Assembly (NCBI RefSeq): GCF_051535235.1
Contig: NZ_JBPPLZ010000006.1
Span: 189,259-253,258 of the forward strand
Length of the DNA stretch: 64,000 nucleotides
Direction: 5' to 3'
Origin: Nitrobacter sp051535235
GTDB taxonomy: Bacteria; Pseudomonadota; Alphaproteobacteria; Rhizobiales; Xanthobacteraceae
This document shows, in pieces, positions 9,638-19,400 of this stretch (the first letter of the stretch is position 1; each line of letters opens with the position of its first letter). A model generated the notes under the pieces. The model was not told the origin of the DNA. It searched no databases and saw nothing but the letters and a program-made list of their open reading frames with translations. The position numbers were made by a program, and so were the translations under genes.

Positions 9638-9714
9638 CGTTTTCTCCTGATCATGTTCGGGTTGGCGCGAGCTTTAACCGCGCGCACCACCACTTGTTCC
9701 AGATGCAGGAGCGG

Positions 9715-9960
9715 CTAATTGGTTCCGAACGCCTTGAAAGTAATGATGGTGTGGGTGTCCTGAATGCCCGGAATGACCTGCACCTTTTCGTTCACGAAAT
9801 GCCCGATATCGGTGTCGTTATCGACGTAGAATTTCGCCAGCAGATCGTAGTCGCCGGCAGTGGAATAGATTTCCGAGGCGATCTCGGCCTCCGCGAGAGC
9901 GTTGGCGACGGCATAGGATTGGCCGAGCTTGCACTTGAACTGCACGAAGAAAGGGACCAT
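9715..9960 (-). CDS. Stand-alone RAM-domain (Lrp/AsnC ligand-binding) protein
   Basis: 81 residues starting MVPFFVQFKC, preceded by GGAG at good spacing; an earlier in-frame start would add 19 poorly conserved residues. The chain matches the Lrp/AsnC effector domain: AGDYDLLAKFYV, then IQDTHTIITFK. No helix-turn-helix is present, so it cannot bind DNA as Lrp does. Such proteins bind amino acids and may form rings with full-length Lrp proteins; the role here is unknown. Confidence 0.85.
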   Translation of the reverse strand: MVPFFVQFKCKLGQSYAVANALAEAEIASEIYSTAGDYDLLAKFYVDNDTDIGHFVNEKVQVIPGIQDTHTIITFKAFGTN

Positions 9961-10144
9961 CGCGTATCTCCGGAGGGCGTCAGGCTTCAATATAGCGCGT
10001 TCAAGCCGCGTGGACACCGAGGTGCGCCGAAAAATCCGGCCAACCGGCGACTTGACGGGCTTTCCGGTTGCGGCCCGCGCCTATGCCTGCCGCGAATGAA
10101 TAACTATGCTGGCGCGATCCGACGGCCCGCGCGCGAGAACATGG

Positions 10145-10951
10145 ATGATAGTCCCCATTGCCTTGACCATCGCCGGATCCGACTCCAGCGGGGGTGCGGG
10201 AATCCAGGCCGACCTCAAGACATTCGCGGCATTCGGAGTCTATGGCGCCTCCGTCATCACGGCGCTGACGGCGCAGAACACGCGAGGGGTGTCGGGGATC
10301 CACCACGTACCGGCGGATTTCGTGACCGCGCAGATCGATGCGGTGTTCGACGATCTCGACGTCGGAGCCGTCAAGATCGGCATGGTCGCGGACGCCGCCG
10401 TGATCGAGGTCATCGCCGACGGCCTCTCGCGCTGGTCGCCCGCGCATGTGGTGGTCGATCCGGTGATGGTCGCGACCTCGGGAGCACGCCTGCTGGAGCG
10501 GGACGCGGTGGAGGCATTGCGGATCAAACTCTTTCCGCGCGCGCATTTGATAACACCGAACCTGCCGGAGGCGGCGGTGCTGCTCGATGAGACCATTGCC
10601 GAAAGCGAAAGCGACATCGCGCGGCAGGGCCGGCGTCTGCTGACGCTCGGCTGCGCCGCGGTCCTGATCAAGGGCGGCCACGGCCGGGGCGCCGAGAGCA
10701 TAGACTATCTCGTCACCCGCGATGGAGTGGCGGCGCTTGCCGCTCCGCGCATCGCCACCAAAAACACTCACGGCACCGGCTGTTCGCTGTCATCGGCCAT
10801 TGCGGCTGGCCTCGCGAAGGGCGACGACATGGAAACCGCCGTTCGTGGCGCGAAGACTTACATCACCGAAGCGATCGCGGCGGCGGACCGTCTCGGCGTC
10901 GGTCACGGCCATGGACCGATCCATCATCTGCACAGGCTGGATCGCGACTGA
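10145..10951 (+). CDS. thiD: Hydroxymethylpyrimidine/phosphomethylpyrimidine kinase
   Basis: 268 residues from the ATG at 10145, the usual ThiD size; an upstream in-frame ATG at 10106 would add 13 residues. The ribokinase-fold motifs are clear: AGSDSSGGAGIQADLKT at the N-terminus, DPVMVATSG mid-protein and the C-terminal THGTGCSLSSA anion hole with its catalytic aspartate region. It phosphorylates HMP and HMP-P in thiamine synthesis. No other thi gene or TPP riboswitch is seen nearby. It converges on the next gene with a 16-base gap. Confidence 0.92.
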   Translation: MIVPIALTIAGSDSSGGAGIQADLKTFAAFGVYGASVITALTAQNTRGVSGIHHVPADFVTAQIDAVFDDLDVGAVKIGMVADAAVIEVIADGLSRWSPAHVVVDPVMVATSGARLLERDAVEALRIKLFPRAHLITPNLPEAAVLLDETIAESESDIARQGRRLLTLGCAAVLIKGGHGRGAESIDYLVTRDGVAALAAPRIATKNTHGTGCSLSSAIAAGLAKGDDMETAVRGAKTYITEAIAAADRLGVGHGHGPIHHLHRLDRD

Positions 10952-10967
10952 CAGGTGTTGCCATGCG

Positions 10968-12158
10968 TCAGGAAAAGAACGCGATCTTTTCGACCTGGGT
11001 CATGCGCCGGATCGGAGCCAGCGGATCGGAGCGGGGCGTGGCGCGCGAGACGATGCCGCTCTCCAGCAGCGATGCGCCGAGCGAAGGCGGCGCGGCAATC
11101 TCGGGAACGGTCTCGGACTCCCCACGAGGACTCGCATCGGAACTCTCGGCGGCGGCCTCGGCAGTTTGCTCCGGTTCGGCAATCACCTGATTACCGATAG
11201 CGGCGTCTACGGTTTGGGGTTCGTCGAAATCGGGCGCGCCCATTTCGAGAGCGATCATGTCGAGCACGGCATCGTCATGGGCCGCGTCCTGTTCGTTCAC
11301 GGCGGTGGTCGACAATGGTTCGCTTTGGATTTCCGTAGCATCGACGGCGTCGACCTGCGCTTCGGATATGGAAGGCGTGTTTTCCGATTCAACGCCGATG
11401 TCTTTCACCGTTTCACTGAAATGGTGAGCGACTTCAGATTCCTGGTTTGAGGCGTTTTCCCCATGCGAATCGGATTCCACGTCGCTCGAAAATGCCATGA
11501 CGGCATCGGCGGTCGCTTGCTCGGGCGGCGCGGGGTACTCAGGCGAGGCGGGAGCTTCGTCGACGGCTGCCGGGGGCGGGGACGCGGTTTCCGCGCGCGG
11601 CGGTGAAGTCGTCGCGGCAGGAGAGTCCGACAACTCGTCGAGCGTCGACTCGATCAATCCGAATACAACTTGCAGCGCCGCGGAATCGTCTCTGGCGGCG
11701 AGTTGCTCGTGAACAGCGTCGATCGCGCCAGCCTGCGAATCGAGAATGTCGCAAATCCGGCTGTCGCCGCCGATCTCGCGCCACCTCCACGAGATTTCGC
11801 GGATGATGCGAACGCCCTTCTCGATCGGGGCGAGCGCATCATTCATGATCCGCTTGTCGAATGATGCGGCTGCGGCGGCTTTCGCTTCGGCGATGCTGAC
11901 CTTGATCGCGGCGAGGGCCTTGGGCAGCGCGTCGCTGGTTGCTGCCTGCTGTTGGGCGGCGACGGTCTGTTCGATGCGTGCCACGGCATCGAGCACCATG
12001 GCGGTATCCGCATTGCGGTTGCGCTTGGCGTATTCGGTCAGAAACCATCGGCCCCGCGACGTCTCCATGAAGGCTTCGCGAATGGCGTCGAAGTCCGCAG
12101 CGCTGGGCGGAGCAGCGCTGGCGGACATCGGCGACAGGGCGAAAGCTTCATCGGCCAT
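10968..12158 (-). CDS. Uncharacterised acidic protein with a conserved N-terminal motif
   Basis: About 396 residues from ATG 12158; an in-frame start at 12218 is possible. The N-terminal third is ordered and contains SRGRWFLTEYAKRNRNADT, a block I have seen in alphaproteobacterial proteins of unknown function. Helical stretches follow. The middle (about 180-360) is low-complexity, rich in Ala, Glu, Pro and Ser, and likely disordered. The C-terminus ends in a short ordered tail, RMTQVEKIAFFS. It has no signal peptide or membrane segment. An N-terminal domain plus disordered linker plus end peptide suggests a scaffold or adaptor, but that is inference. Confidence 0.7.
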   Translation of the reverse strand: MADEAFALSPMSASAAPPSAADFDAIREAFMETSRGRWFLTEYAKRNRNADTAMVLDAVARIEQTVAAQQQAATSDALPKALAAIKVSIAEAKAAAAASFDKRIMNDALAPIEKGVRIIREISWRWREIGGDSRICDILDSQAGAIDAVHEQLAARDDSAALQVVFGLIESTLDELSDSPAATTSPPRAETASPPPAAVDEAPASPEYPAPPEQATADAVMAFSSDVESDSHGENASNQESEVAHHFSETVKDIGVESENTPSISEAQVDAVDATEIQSEPLSTTAVNEQDAAHDDAVLDMIALEMGAPDFDEPQTVDAAIGNQVIAEPEQTAEAAAESSDASPRGESETVPEIAAPPSLGASLLESGIVSRATPRSDPLAPIRRMTQVEKIAFFS

Positions 12159-12353
12159 GGCAAACTCGTCGCGCAAATCATTGTGCGTAACTGTAACGAT
12201 CACCATGATCCGCCGCAAATCGCAATTGAATTGACGCGATCCGAATCAGAAATCCCCATCCAGTCGCACCCGGGATTGCAAGTGATTCGCCGTGTACCGG
12301 CTCCATGATTCGGCCGTCGCGCCATTGACCGGCGCGCTGCGGGGCCGGCGGGA

Positions 12354-13364
12354 TCAGCCCCAGAGCGCGGCGTCGGGCGGATAGACGGTGCTGCCGTCGT
12401 AGCGGAGACCGTCGCTGCGATCCTTGGCGAGCAACAGCGGACCATCGAGATCGACGAAACGGGCCTGCTGCGCGATCAGCATGGCCGGCGCCATCGACAG
12501 CGAGGTCGCGACCATGCATCCGACCATGATCTCGAAACCCAGCGCTTGCGCTGCATCGGCCATGGCGAGGGCTTCGGTCAGGCCGCCGGTCTTGTCGAGC
12601 TTGATGTTGATGGCGTCGTAACGTTCGCGAAGACCGTCAAGCGAGGCGCGGTCATGGACGCTTTCATCGGCGCAGATGGTGATGACTCTGCGAATTCGCG
12701 CCAGCGCCTCGTCGTTGCCTGCGGGAAGCGGTTGCTCGACCAGGGTGACGCCGGCGGCCTCGCAGGCCGCCAGGTTCCGCTCCAGGTCATCAGGCGTCCA
12801 TGCCTCATTGGCGTCGACGATCAGTTCCGATTCCGGAGCTTGTTTGCGCACGGCCGCGATGCGTTCGACATCGCCGTCGCCGCCGAGCTTGACCTTGAGG
12901 AGAGGCCGACGCGCGGCTTTTGCGGTCGCAGCCGCCATGGCCTCAGGCGAGCCGAGCGAGATCGTGTAGGCCGTGGAACGAGGGGCGGGTGCCGGGCGAT
13001 CCAGCAATGTCCAGATCCGCCGGCCGCTGCATTTGGCCTCGAGATCGCACAGCGCGCAGTCCAGAGCATTGCGCGCCGCCCCGGCGGGCATGATGGACGC
13101 GAGGGATTGGCGATCCAGACCCGCGGCGAGTGGCTCCTGCATCGCGAGAAGGCTGGCGAGCACGCCCTCGGGAGTTTCTCCATAGCGGGCGTACGGAACG
13201 CATTCTCCGCGTCCGGAGCGCCCGCGCCGGCTGATCTCGGCGACGACCACCACGGCCTCGGTCTTCGCCCCGCGGCTGATCCTGAAACTGCCCGCGATCG
13301 GCCAACGCTCGATGCGGCATCGCAGGCTGATTGCGTCGTTCTGCGACGTTTTCAAATTGGGCAT
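12354..13364 (-). CDS. dgcA: Enolase-superfamily dipeptide (L-Ala-D/L-Glu type) epimerase
   Basis: 336 residues from the ATG at 13364; a longer in-frame start at 13460 adds a non-conserved leader. The muconate-lactonizing fold is complete. KVKLGG gives the KxK general base, and the metal ligands are in DANEAW, EQPLP and CADES. IKLDKTGG supplies the second base. These match dipeptide epimerases, called N-acetyl-D-Glu racemase DgcA in related annotations. It probably acts on murein-derived peptides or D-amino-acid derivatives. It is divergent from the mlaE gene. Family is sure, substrate is not. Confidence 0.83.
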   Translation of the reverse strand: MPNLKTSQNDAISLRCRIERWPIAGSFRISRGAKTEAVVVVAEISRRGRSGRGECVPYARYGETPEGVLASLLAMQEPLAAGLDRQSLASIMPAGAARNALDCALCDLEAKCSGRRIWTLLDRPAPAPRSTAYTISLGSPEAMAAATAKAARRPLLKVKLGGDGDVERIAAVRKQAPESELIVDANEAWTPDDLERNLAACEAAGVTLVEQPLPAGNDEALARIRRVITICADESVHDRASLDGLRERYDAINIKLDKTGGLTEALAMADAAQALGFEIMVGCMVATSLSMAPAMLIAQQARFVDLDGPLLLAKDRSDGLRYDGSTVYPPDAALWG

Positions 13365-13511
13365 GTCCGAAGTTAGGCAGGTCAGGAATTGGGCAGGCCT
13401 GAAAGCATCGCAAACGGCCGTGAGCGGGAAGGATATCGCACCACGGGTTGCTGACGTCATGTTAAAAGCTTCGCCTTAATAATAGCAGAGATTCGGGCGG
13501 GGGAGCTGGTT

Positions 13512-14648
13512 TTGGGTGATAGCCCCACACTGCAGCAGATTGCGCGAGGCGACGCTCTGGCGCTCTGTGCGGCGGGAACCTGGACGGCGCGCTTCGCGCC
13601 TGCGCTCGAGCGGATGGTGGCGGAGGCGGAAAAACTCGCCGGCAGCCGGTCCGGCATCTTCATCGACGTGTCGCAAATCTCGGGACTCGACACGTTTGGC
13701 GCATGGCTGATCGAACGCCTGCGCCGCAATCTGACCCAGGGCGGCATCGAGGCAACGGTCGCGGGGCTGTCCCTGAACTATTCGAGCCTGGTCGATGAGG
13801 TCCGCCGCGTTCCCGCCTCTGCGGCTCCGCCGGCGGTTCGCCAAGGCGCCCTGACCGGCCTGCTCGAAGACGTCGGGCGCAATGTTCTCGGGTTCGGAAC
13901 GACGCTGACCGGCCTGATCGGGATGCTGGGCGCGGTGCTGGCTGCCAGCGGCCGGGTCATTCGCCATCCGCGGTCGTTCCCCCTGACCTCGACGGTTCAT
14001 CATCTCGAACAGGTTTGCTGGCGCGCGGTTCCGATCATCGTGCTTATCACCTTCCTGATCGGCTGCATCATATCGCAGCAGGGCATCTTTCATTTCCGGA
14101 AATTCGGCGCGGACATTTTCGTGGTCGACATGCTCGGCGTCCTCGTGCTGCGCGAGATCGGCGTGCTGCTCGTTGCGATCATGGTGGCCGGCCGCTCCGG
14201 CAGCGCCTACACCGCCGAACTCGGCTCCATGAAGATGCGCGAGGAGATCGATGCGCTGCGCACCATGGGCTTCGATCCCATCGAGGTGCTGGTCCTGCCG
14301 CGGATGCTCGCGCTGGTGATCGCGCTGCCGATCCTGGCGTTTCTCGGTGCGATCGCCGCACTCTATGGAGGCGGCCTGGTGGCGTGGCTTTATGGCGGCG
14401 TTCAGCCCGAGGCGTTTCTCATCAGGTTGCGCGATGCGATCTCGATCGATCACTTCGTCGTGGGCATGATCAAGGCGCCGGTGATGGCCGCCGTGATCGG
14501 GATCGTCGCCTGTGTCGAGGGGCTCGCCGTGCAGGGCAGCGCGGAATCGCTTGGACGACGCACAACGTCGTCGGTGGTGAAGGGAATATTCTTCGTCATC
14601 GTGATGGACGGCCTGTTTGCGATCTTCTTTGCCTCGATCGGGATGTAG
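13512..14648 (+). CDS. mlaE: MlaE-type ABC permease with N-terminal STAS-like domain
   Basis: 378 residues. The first 100 or so form a STAS-like domain (FIDVSQISGLDTFGAWL), equivalent to a fused MlaB. The rest is an MlaE permease with about five membrane segments and the family blocks GRSGSAYTAELGSMKMREEIDAL and VLPRMLAL. It moves phospholipid between the membranes with MlaF and MlaD. The start is TTG, supported by GGGGGAG 7 bases upstream. Its stop is two bases before mlaF, so the genes are likely coupled. Confidence 0.92.
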   Translation: MGDSPTLQQIARGDALALCAAGTWTARFAPALERMVAEAEKLAGSRSGIFIDVSQISGLDTFGAWLIERLRRNLTQGGIEATVAGLSLNYSSLVDEVRRVPASAAPPAVRQGALTGLLEDVGRNVLGFGTTLTGLIGMLGAVLAASGRVIRHPRSFPLTSTVHHLEQVCWRAVPIIVLITFLIGCIISQQGIFHFRKFGADIFVVDMLGVLVLREIGVLLVAIMVAGRSGSAYTAELGSMKMREEIDALRTMGFDPIEVLVLPRMLALVIALPILAFLGAIAALYGGGLVAWLYGGVQPEAFLIRLRDAISIDHFVVGMIKAPVMAAVIGIVACVEGLAVQGSAESLGRRTTSSVVKGIFFVIVMDGLFAIFFASIGM

Positions 14649-14650
14649 CA

Positions 14651-15421
14651 ATGGCGGACGACGCATCCGATCCCATCATCCGCGTCCGCGACGTCTCGGT
14701 TCGGTTCGGCGCCACGACGGTCCTGGACGGCTTGAGCCTGGATGTGAAGCGCGGCGAGATTCTCGGCTTCGTCGGTCCATCGGGCGCGGGCAAGTCGGTA
14801 TTGACGCGCACGATCATCGGGCTCGTGCCGAAGGTCGGCGGCAGCATCGAGGTTTTCGGCGTCGATCTGGAAACCGCGAATGTCCCGGCGCGGCGGGCGG
14901 TCGAGCGCCGCTGGGGCGTGCTGTTCCAGCAGGGCGCGCTGTTTTCGTCGCTGAACGTCCGCCAGAACATCCAGTTTCCGATGCGGGAATATCTCGATGT
15001 TTCGCAAGCCCTGCTCGACGAGATCACCGTCGCCAAGCTCGGCATGGTCGGACTGCGGCCGGAGGTTGCGGACCGCTATCCTTCCGAACTGTCCGGCGGG
15101 ATGATCAAGCGGGTGGCGCTGGCCCGCGCGCTGGCGCTCGATCCCGAACTGGTTTTCCTCGATGAGCCGACATCGGGCCTCGATCCGATCGGGGCAGGGG
15201 ATTTCGATGATCTGGTGCGGACGCTGCAGCGAACTTTGGGGTTGACGGTTTTCATGGTAACCCATGACCTGGACAGCCTTCATACAGCTTGCGACCGCAT
15301 TGCCGTTTTAGGGAACGGTAAGATCATTGCGGCAGGATCGATGGCCGATATGCTGGCCTCGCAGCATCCCTGGCTGAAAGCCTATTTTCACGGCAAGCGC
15401 GCCCGCGCCGTCGTGGGTTGA
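14651..15421 (+). CDS. mlaF: MlaF-type ABC transporter ATP-binding protein
   Basis: 256 residues. Walker A is GPSGAGKS, the signature is LSGGMIKRVALARAL, and Walker B is LVFLDEPTSGLDP; the switch histidine is in MVTHDLD. The sequence MIKRVALARA after the signature is typical of the MlaF/Ttg2A group. It powers the MlaE permease encoded just upstream. The ATG is two bases after the mlaE stop. Confidence 0.95.
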   Translation: MADDASDPIIRVRDVSVRFGATTVLDGLSLDVKRGEILGFVGPSGAGKSVLTRTIIGLVPKVGGSIEVFGVDLETANVPARRAVERRWGVLFQQGALFSSLNVRQNIQFPMREYLDVSQALLDEITVAKLGMVGLRPEVADRYPSELSGGMIKRVALARALALDPELVFLDEPTSGLDPIGAGDFDDLVRTLQRTLGLTVFMVTHDLDSLHTACDRIAVLGNGKIIAAGSMADMLASQHPWLKAYFHGKRARAVVG

Positions 15422-15442
15422 AGCGGTACCGGAGCGGATTTG

Positions 15443-16339
15443 ATGGAAACGCGGGCGAACTTCGTCCTGATCGGGTCGTTCACGCTCGCCGTGATCGCGG
15501 CAGCCTTTGGTTTCGTTCTCTGGTTCCAGGGCCTCCATACCACCAAGGCGCGCAGCCCGCTCCGTATCGTGTTCGAAGGATCGGCTTCGGGCCTGCGCAA
15601 TGGCGGCAGCGTGAATTTCAACGGCATTCGTGTCGGCGAAGTGGTGTCGGTCAAGCTTGACGACCCGCGCCGCGTCGTTGCGCTTGCGATGGTCGAAAAC
15701 GCCGCTCCGATCCGGAAGGACACCCGGGTCGGGCTCGAATTCCAGGGATTGACCGGCGTTGCTGCGATTTCGCTGAAGGGCGGCGAGGAGGCGGCGCCGC
15801 CGGTGCCTCTCGATCAGGACGGCGTTCCGATCCTCACCGCCGATCCGGCGGGTTTGCAGGACGTGACCGAGTCGATCCGCGCGACGTTGCAAAACATCAA
15901 TCGCGTCGTCGCCGAGAACGAAACGGCGGTGAAGAACACGTTGCAGAACGTCGAGACCTTCACTGCCTCGCTCGCCCACAACGCCGAGAAGATCGGCGAC
16001 CTGGTGCAGAAGTTCAACGAGGTCATGAGCAAGGCCGACGGCGTCATGGCCAGGACCGATGACCTGATGCTCGGCCTCAACGCCATCGCCGGCGGCAAGG
16101 GGGGCGGCGAATTGCTTCCGGCGGTGAAATCAATTCGCGAACTCGCCGAGGACTTTAACAAGCGCTCGGGCGCGCTGATGGCTGACGGCCGCCGCACCCT
16201 TGGCGACATCAGCCGGGCCGTCAACAATCTCGATCGCAATCCCACCCGCTTGCTGTTCGGTGCGAGCGCCAACGGCAGCGCGGCCGGCGGTAGTTCGCCG
16301 GCTTCGGCGGCGCCGGCCCGCTCTCCGAAGCGGCCGTAA
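15443..16339 (+). CDS. mlaD: MlaD-type MCE-domain substrate-binding protein
   Basis: 298 residues from the ATG at 15443, with GGAG 8 bases upstream. One N-terminal membrane anchor (residues about 8-28) is followed by a single MCE domain with ASGLRNGGSVNFNGIRVGEV and LEFQGLTGVAAISLKGG. A helical region and an Ala/Ser/Pro tail follow. It would carry phospholipid in the periplasm as part of the MlaEFD complex. The auxiliary lipoprotein that often ends such operons is not present here; the next gene is convergent. Confidence 0.93.
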   Translation: METRANFVLIGSFTLAVIAAAFGFVLWFQGLHTTKARSPLRIVFEGSASGLRNGGSVNFNGIRVGEVVSVKLDDPRRVVALAMVENAAPIRKDTRVGLEFQGLTGVAAISLKGGEEAAPPVPLDQDGVPILTADPAGLQDVTESIRATLQNINRVVAENETAVKNTLQNVETFTASLAHNAEKIGDLVQKFNEVMSKADGVMARTDDLMLGLNAIAGGKGGGELLPAVKSIRELAEDFNKRSGALMADGRRTLGDISRAVNNLDRNPTRLLFGASANGSAAGGSSPASAAPARSPKRP

Positions 16340-16411
16340 GGGCGCAGGTCGGCACGGGGCCTTGGAGCGTCGTCGCCCCGGCAACGCTTCGCAATCGATA
16401 AAGCGCGGCCC

Positions 16412-19400
16412 TTATCCGAGCCGTCCCGCTGCATGGGCGAGCAATGTATAGACCAGCCCCGTCTCGGACATCAGATGGTCGTGTATTGCCGTGGGCTCGC
16501 GCTCGTCGCGCGCGACTTCGTCCAGAAGGCGCTCGAATTCGGCGATGTAGCGATCGGCCGTCTGTTTGAACGTGCGGTCGGTCCGGTATTTGCGGGCGAC
16601 CTCGTCGAACGTCTTTTGGCCGGCGGGCGTATAGAGACGCTTGCTGAAAGCCTTGCGTTCGCCGCGCTGGTAGCGATCCCACATCTCCCCGGCAAGGTTG
16701 CGATCCATCAGGCGGCCGATATCGAGCGATAGCGAGTCCAGCGGGTTCGCGGCGGCCTGCTGCGCCGATCGCCCGGGCCGGTCGTTGCCGGTGTCGGCGC
16801 GGTTCAGCAGATCCGAGAGCCAGTCGTCGCCCCCGTGGTCTCCGCTCGCCGGGACGGCCGGAGGCGTGTCCGTGCGGCGGGATGACGACACGCCGAGGTC
16901 GGGCGGCGGCAGGTTCGACGCACTGCCGCTGTCGCGCATGCGGGACGCGGAGCGTGCCGTCGTCGCGCCGCGGCCATTGGCTGTCGCCGCCATCGGCTCT
17001 TCCTCGTGCTGCGAAGCCGATCGCCCGTTGCTCACGACGTCGAAGCCGTGACCATGGCGAGCGACGATCCGGTTGAGCTCGGCGAGCGCTTCGATCTGAT
17101 CGACGATCACCTTTCGCATCTGGGAGGTGCTCTCGGCCGCTTCCTGCGGCATCTCGAGCACGCCGCGGCGAAGCTCGTTGCGCGTTGCTTCCAACTCGGT
17201 GTGCATTTCCGCGGTCATCTGCTTCATGTCCTGAACCAGCGCCGCGAACTTGTCGGCCGATCGCCGGAGCATTGCGTCGGCTTCCTCGGTCGCCTGCTGG
17301 CAGATCTCGCTCATGGATTCGGAGGTCAGGCGGCGTTCTTCCTCGGCCGTCGCGCGAACGGCCTCGAACTGACGGTTGATCGCAGCCGATCCGACGCCGG
17401 CGGTCTCCGCCACCACCCGCGCGATGTCGCGTGCGCGCTCCTCGGCGGCGGCAAGCGATTCATCGAGCAGGCTCGTAAACCGCGTCAGTCGCTGATCGAA
17501 GTCGGTCGTCCGCAGATCGATCGTCGCCACGAGCGATTCAAGCACGGACTTGCGTTCCTCGACAGATAATGCGGCGCTTTGGTTGCTCTGCTCGACCCGC
17601 GCTGCAGCTTCGACCAAAATGTTTCCATGCGTCTCGAACTGGCCGGACAGCGTGCTCAAATCATCGAGAGCCCGCGAGGCCTTGGAATTGAACACCGCCA
17701 GTTGATCTTCGAGCGTCTGCGTCGCGAGGCCGTTTTGCGACGTGACATCCTTCATGGTGGACACGAAGTCGGCGACGCGCGTGACGAGCGCACGCTCCAG
17801 CGAATTGAGATTTTCGTGCGCGCCGGTGAGGACCTCCTGAAGAAGGATGTTGCCCTCGCGCAGCCGCTCGAACAGCGCGACGGTATCGGTGCGGAGTATC
17901 TTGCTGGTCTCCTGCATGTCGGTGACCGCCGTGATGGAAGCCTGCCGCGACTGCTCGATGGCCGAGCGCGACGCCTGCTCGAGATCCTTCATCGACTTGG
18001 TGATCGCGCTGGTCGCAAGTTCACCAGCGTTGGTGATGGTGCGGACAACGTCGGAGCCGTTCGCAGCGATCGACTGCGAGAATGCCTGGCCCTTGACCTC
18101 GATCGACTTGAGGGCATCGGCGGTAACGCGGCCGATATCGGAGTTGAGCTGATCGGCCTTGCCGCCGAGAGCGTCGACCAGAGCTCCCCGCTTGCTGTCG
18201 ATCATCTGCGAGAGACGATCGGTCTGCTGCTGGACATAGTTGACGATCTCGTCAGTCTTGCCCGTGATCGTCGTTCCGAAGCTGCCGCTGGCGGCAAAGA
18301 TCAGGCGCTCGGCGTCGGTCGATACCGACTTGACCTTGGTGCTGACTTCATTCGACGCGGAGACGAGGGCGGTTTGGGCGTTCTGCGCGCTAGCCTGAAT
18401 GATTTCCGTGGTATTCGCCGCGGCCGCGTGGAGAGAGCGTTCGATATCCAGAGAGATCGCCTTGATCTGGCTGGCGGAGTCGGCGGAGGCGGTGGTGAGC
18501 GTGGTCTGAGCCTCGCGTGCGCTGCCGAGGATGGCGGCGGCGGAGTCGGTGCCCACGGTGGTCAAGGTCCGCTCGACCTCGCTCGCCAGCGATTTGACGT
18601 GGCCGACCGCATCGGCCGAGGCGGTGGTGAGCGTGCTCTGCGCCTCGCGTGCGCTGCCCAGAATGGCGGCGGCCGTGTTGGTGCCTACAGCCGTCATCGT
18701 CCGTTCGATATCGCTCGCCAGCGATTTGACGTGCGTCGCGGCATCCGAGGATGCGGCGACCAGCGTGGTCTGCGCCGCGCGCGCGCCGGCGAGAACGAAA
18801 TCCGCGGTGTTGGTGCCGGCAGCCGACAGCGTCTGCTCGATTTCCGCTGACAGGGATTTGACCTGGCTCGCCGTTTCGGCCGACGAGTTGATCAGCGTCG
18901 TCTGCGCATCGCGGGCGCTGTTGAGGATGGAGTTGGCGGCAGCGGTTCCGGCCGAGGTCAGCGCGCGTTCCACCTCGGTCGAGGTCAACTGCAACTGGGC
19001 GCCCACTTCGGTCGAAACCGAAAGCAGGGACTGCTGGGCGGCGCGTGCGCCGGTCTGAATGGTTTCGCTGGTGTTGACCACCAGATTGGTCAGCGAGCGC
19101 TCCGCGTCGTCGACATGGGATTTGATGCCGTGCGACAGCTCCTCAGCACGCACCAACAGAGCCTCGCTGGCCTGCCGTCCGCTGGATTCGAAGCGACCGG
19201 CCACGGCTTCGACCCGCGATCCGAGCAGGTCTTCGAACTGGGCGACGCGCGTTTCGATCGTGGTCGCGACTAGGCCGACACGCTCGTCGAGACCCTGGTG
19301 GATTTCCTGGAATCGCGCCGTGATCGTCTGCGCAAGGAGCGCGCTGCGATCGTCGATGGTTTCGGTCACTCCCGAGATGCGTCCTTCGAGCGCCACGACG

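Noticed and set aside
13461..13480. Two TTAA words between dgcA and mlaE as a CtrA box
   Set aside because: Spacing is ten bases rather than seven.
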